Shown here: one piece after another, positions 61,214-64,000 of the stretch | Layout of the letters: each line of letters starts with the position of its first letter | How positions within the stretch are numbered: position 1 is the stretch's first letter | Assembly: GCF_041435355.1 (NCBI RefSeq) | Contig: NZ_CP108442.1 | Coordinates: 186,001 to 250,000 of the forward strand | Reading direction: 5' to 3' | From: Streptomyces sp. NBC_01276 | GTDB taxonomy: Bacteria > Actinomycetota > Actinomycetes > Streptomycetales > Streptomycetaceae | Length of the DNA: 64,000 bases | The notes under the pieces: generated by a model | Database searches by the model: none | Told to the model about the DNA's origin: nothing | Seen by the model: only the letters and a program-made list of their open reading frames with translations | Position numbers and translations under genes: made by a program

Positions 61214-62080
61214 TCAGGGCGCGCCGGGCCCGTCACCGGCCCCGGACCTGGCCAGGGCGAGCACCCCCGCGCAGATCAGGGCCAGACCCAGCAGCTGGGG
61301 GACCAGCCGCCAATGGGTGCGCAGGTGCTCCTCGTACAGCAGCACCCCCAGGGCGACGCTGACGCCCGCGTCGCCGAGGGTCAGGGCGGGCTGCGAGGCC
61401 ACCAGCGGCCCGCCCTGCATGGCGTGTTCGAGGAGCAGCACGGCGCAGATGCCGCTCGCGGCGAAGCCGTAGGTCTCCCAGGTCGTCAGGAACGCCCCGA
61501 CGCCGCCCTCGCTCAGCGCGTGCACCGCCGACTTCATGAGGGCCGCCGTGAGGGCGTAGCAGACGGCGGTGGCCGCGCCGAGGCATCCGGCCCGCATCCG
61601 GCCCGGCGGCCGCCGCAGTCCGGCCGCCGCGAGCACGGCCACCGCCGCGGTGCACGCCGGCAGTGCCATCACCCACCGGTCGAGCGGGACGTGCGTGCGG
61701 TTGCCCGTGGGCGAGGCGGCCACCAGTACGGTCCCCAGGCCCGCCACCACCGCGGCCACGGCGAGCCACAGCACCCCCGGCAGCCGGCGGCGCCCCACCA
61801 GCGAGGCGATCAGCAGGGCGAGCGGCAGCTCCAGCACGAACAGCGGCTGTACGAGGGACAGCGCGCCCGTCGCCAGCGCCGCGGCCTGGCCCACGCCGGC
61901 CGCGATCACCGCGAGGATCCCGCCGATCCACACGGGGCGGCGCAGCAGATCGAGGACGAGCCCGAAGCGGAAGCCGTCGCTCTGCGGCACCGTGAGCGAG
62001 GCCCTCCGCTGGAGGACCGTCGCGAGGGCGTTGCTGAACGCCGCGAACAGAGCGAAGAGGACCGGCAGTACGAAGCCCAT
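61214..62080 (-). CDS. DMT superfamily (EamA-like) transporter
   Basis: A 288-residue membrane protein with nine to ten helices, starting FVLPVLFALFAAFSNALATVLQ; ARRPVWIGG loop and the C-terminal LGVLLYEEHLRTHW fit the DMT/NIPA-like family, which exports or imports small metabolites or cations. ATG 62080 begins the helix; the upstream open frame is Arg/Gly-rich filler. Convergent with AraC by 32 bases. Confidence 0.85.
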   Translation of the reverse strand: MGFVLPVLFALFAAFSNALATVLQRRASLTVPQSDGFRFGLVLDLLRRPVWIGGILAVIAAGVGQAAALATGALSLVQPLFVLELPLALLIASLVGRRRLPGVLWLAVAAVVAGLGTVLVAASPTGNRTHVPLDRWVMALPACTAAVAVLAAAGLRRPPGRMRAGCLGAATAVCYALTAALMKSAVHALSEGGVGAFLTTWETYGFAASGICAVLLLEHAMQGGPLVASQPALTLGDAGVSVALGVLLYEEHLRTHWRLVPQLLGLALICAGVLALARSGAGDGPGAP

Positions 62081-62197
62081 GCCCCGATCCTCACCGCACC
62101 CGTCGCGGCGCGCCGCCGTGACACCGTGCGGTACGCGCCCGGCGGCCCCCGTTCCCCCGTCCGGGTCCACGGACGGGGGCGGACCGCGCGGCCCGGG

Positions 62198-64000
62198 TCA
62201 GGCCAGGTGGTCCGCGACGAGCTCGGCGAAGGCCTCCGGGGTGAGGACGGTGACGCCCAGTTCCGCGGCTTTGACCGCCTTCGAGCTGGGCTTTCCGCTC
62301 GGGGACGGGGCGCAGACCAGGTAGGCGGTCTTGGAGTTGACACTGCTGCCCGCCTTGCCGCCGGCCCTCTCGATCAGGGCGTTCATCTCCGAGCGTCCCA
62401 GTGTCTCCAGCGGGCCGCTCATCTTGCCGGTGACGACGACGGTGCGCCCGGCCAGGGGGCCCTCCGTGAGGGGGCGCGGTTCCCGCGGCTCCTTCATGTT
62501 CACGCCGGCTTCGGCCAGCTTGTCGATGACGGGCGCCAGCAGGGCGACCTGCTCGACGATGACCGGGGCCTTCTCCCCGCCGATGCCGTCGACCTCCTGC
62601 AGGGCGGCGGCGTCGGCCGCCCGGATCGCGTCCATGGTCTCGAAGTGCGCGGCGATGCGGCGGGACATGCTCCGCCCCGTGCCGAGTACGCCCAGGGCGC
62701 AGAAGACGCGGCTGAGCGGCCGGGACCTGGCGGCCTCGATCTGCTCGGCGAGTCTGGCCCCGCGCTTGGCGCTGCCGGAGGCGACGGTGAGCTGCTCCTC
62801 GGTGAGGGTGAAGAGATCGGCGACGTCGGCGACGTCACCGGAGTCGATCAGGGCCTTGACGTACGTCTTGCCGAGGCCGTCTATGTCGAGCATGTCGCGT
62901 CCGGCGGCGTACTCGATCAGGGCGGGCAGTGCGCAGGCGGTGCCCTTGGCGCAGCGCCACCGTTCCTGGTCCTTGTTGATCTCGCCGGCGCAGTTCGGGC
63001 ACGCCGTGGGCAGCGGCACCTCGCGCGCCCCGGCGGGACGGAGGCCGGTCACCGGGGCCTGGACGCGGGGGATGATGTCGCCGGCCTTGTAGACCGTCAC
63101 GGTGTCCCCGAGGTGGAGGTCGCGGCGGCGGATGTCGGCCGGGTTGTGCAGGGTGGCGCGGGTGACGGTGGATCCGTCGATGTCCACCGGTTCGAGGATG
63201 GCCGTCGGGGCGAGGACGCCGGTGCGGCCCACGTCCCAGACCACGTCCTTCAGTACGGTCTGCCGCTCGACGGCCGGGAGCTTGAAGGCCGTCGCCCAGT
63301 GCGGGAACCGGCTGCCGAACCCGGCCGCGGCCTGTTCGGCCGCGTCGTTCGCCTTGATCACGACCCCGTCGATGCCGAACGGGAGGACGGGACGCAGCGC
63401 GGCGATCTCGTCTACCTTCCGCTGCGCCTCGGTGAGGGTGGCGACGACGTGCAGCCCGGCGGGCGTGGCGGCGGTGGTCTGCACCCCGGCCTCGGTGACG
63501 GCGGCCAGGACCTCGGCGTGCGTGGCGCCGGCAGGTGCGAAGGCGATGCCGTCCAGCTCGACCGCCCCGTACGCCCAGAAGGTCATCGCGAGCCGGTACG
63601 GGCGGTCCTTGGCGCGCAGGGTGCCGGCCGTGCCGTTGCGCGGGTTCGCGAAGACCTGTGCGCCGTGCGCGGCGCGGACCTCGTTCGCGGTCTCGAACTG
63701 CTGCTGGGTGAAGAGGACTTCGCCCCGCACCTCGAAGGTGAGCGGTACGGGCAGTCGCTCGGGCAGGCCCTCGATGGTACCGATGACGTGGCTGACGTCC
63801 TCGCCGTGGGTGCCGTTGCCCCGGGTGACGATCCGTTCCAGCCGGCCGGCGCGGTAGCGGGCGGCGACGGCCGCGCCGTCCATCTTCGGCTCGACGGTGA
63901 ACCCGCCGGCGGGCTCGTGGCCGAGGCGGCGCTGCAGGGAGGCGCCCCAGGCCGTGAGGCCGGCCGGGTCGAAGACGTTGTCGAGGCTGAGCAGCCGGGT
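62198..64000 (-). CDS. ligA: NAD-dependent DNA ligase (LigA-like), N-terminus cut by window
   Basis: 601 codons are visible; the frame stays open to the right edge. Adenylation Lys is in the KxDG motif EPKMDGAAV (63884-63886), with TRGNGTHGEDVS, DVVWDVGRTGVLAPTAIL, and PHWATAFKLP. Then OB fold, zinc site (CPNCAGEINKDQ and RCAKGTAC), four HhH helices and a C-terminal BRCT domain (TVVVTGKMSGPLETLGRSE). RGNG replaces the common RGDG, and MDG replaces IDG, so this may be an accessory ligase paralog rather than the essential copy. Confidence 0.88.
   Translation of the reverse strand, partial: TRLLSLDNVFDPAGLTAWGASLQRRLGHEPAGGFTVEPKMDGAAVAARYRAGRLERIVTRGNGTHGEDVSHVIGTIEGLPERLPVPLTFEVRGEVLFTQQQFETANEVRAAHGAQVFANPRNGTAGTLRAKDRPYRLAMTFWAYGAVELDGIAFAPAGATHAEVLAAVTEAGVQTTAATPAGLHVVATLTEAQRKVDEIAALRPVLPFGIDGVVIKANDAAEQAAAGFGSRFPHWATAFKLPAVERQTVLKDVVWDVGRTGVLAPTAILEPVDIDGSTVTRATLHNPADIRRRDLHLGDTVTVYKAGDIIPRVQAPVTGLRPAGAREVPLPTACPNCAGEINKDQERWRCAKGTACALPALIEYAAGRDMLDIDGLGKTYVKALIDSGDVADVADLFTLTEEQLTVASGSAKRGARLAEQIEAARSRPLSRVFCALGVLGTGRSMSRRIAAHFETMDAIRAADAAALQEVDGIGGEKAPVIVEQVALLAPVIDKLAEAGVNMKEPREPRPLTEGPLAGRTVVVTGKMSGPLETLGRSEMNALIERAGGKAGSSVNSKTAYLVCAPSPSGKPSSKAVKAAELGVTVLTPEAFAELVADHLA

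Noticed and set aside
1..64000. tRNA, rRNA, CRISPR arrays, integrases, insertion sequences
   Set aside because: Looked for T-loop/cloverleaf patterns, spaced direct repeats and transposase-like proteins; none was found by eye. tRNAscan and ISfinder searches would be decisive.

Overview
The window is very GC-rich DNA with strong G/C preference at third codon positions, many GTG and some TTG starts, purine-rich Shine-Dalgarno sites and long perfect-stem terminators. Gene content (OYE, F420/PPOX, ECF42 sigma factor with a DGPF partner, CAP and Delta-60 secreted proteins, GH2 exo-glucosaminidase, many TetR/MarR/PadR regulators) points to Streptomyces or a close relative. About 60 protein genes are supported. 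I saw no rRNA, tRNA, CRISPR array, integrase or transposase.

Layout. (1) 1-5.5 kb: end of an ABC-2-like membrane protein, a ComB-like phosphatase, a TetR/SDR pair with two related operators, and a GlxA-type regulator divergent from a cupin. (2) 5.6-12.9 kb: one co-directional osmoprotection operon, betB-betA-proV-proW-proX, that makes glycine betaine from choline and imports it; its permease is a tandem fusion. (3) 13-31 kb: a dense run of small regulator/target modules (TetR/SDR, ArsR/MFS, NTF2/TetR, MarR/quinone reductase, MarR/old yellow enzyme, MFS/TetR, DGPF/ECF42, ABM/ArsR, XRE/YbaK), most with visible palindromic operators between divergent genes. (4) 29.8-43.5 kb: secreted hydrolases, decayed gene fragments, small membrane proteins, a cytochrome P450 with an unusual I-helix, DoxX, VOC, a NmrA/PPOX/dehalogenase operon with a divergent TetR, a CAP protein and a LacI regulator. 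(5) 43.7-55 kb: an ArsB/SLC13 transporter (probable CTG start), a secreted exo-beta-D-glucosaminidase, a Delta-60/DUF11/RTX-like secreted protein, a FAD monooxygenase divergent from PadR, a clan-A-like glycosidase and a second CAP protein. (6) 55-64 kb: a serine hydrolase, a compact candidate RiPP locus (two homologous acidic precursor peptides, a JmjC/cupin oxygenase, an ABC exporter and a divergent AraC regulator), a DMT transporter and the 3' part of a NAD-dependent DNA ligase that runs off the window.

The most interesting system is the locus at 56658-61181. Two small genes of 50 and 52 codons encode peptides with a shared leader (LDPxDIxxVR...PHD) and a shared acidic C-terminal region (DDNDSxDSGG...WF...DDTD). 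They lie directly upstream of a JmjC-type Fe(II)/2-oxoglutarate oxygenase and a peptide-exporter-like ABC protein in the same orientation. This looks like a minimal ribosomal-peptide pathway whose only visible tailoring enzyme is a JmjC hydroxylase. I do not recognise it as a named class.
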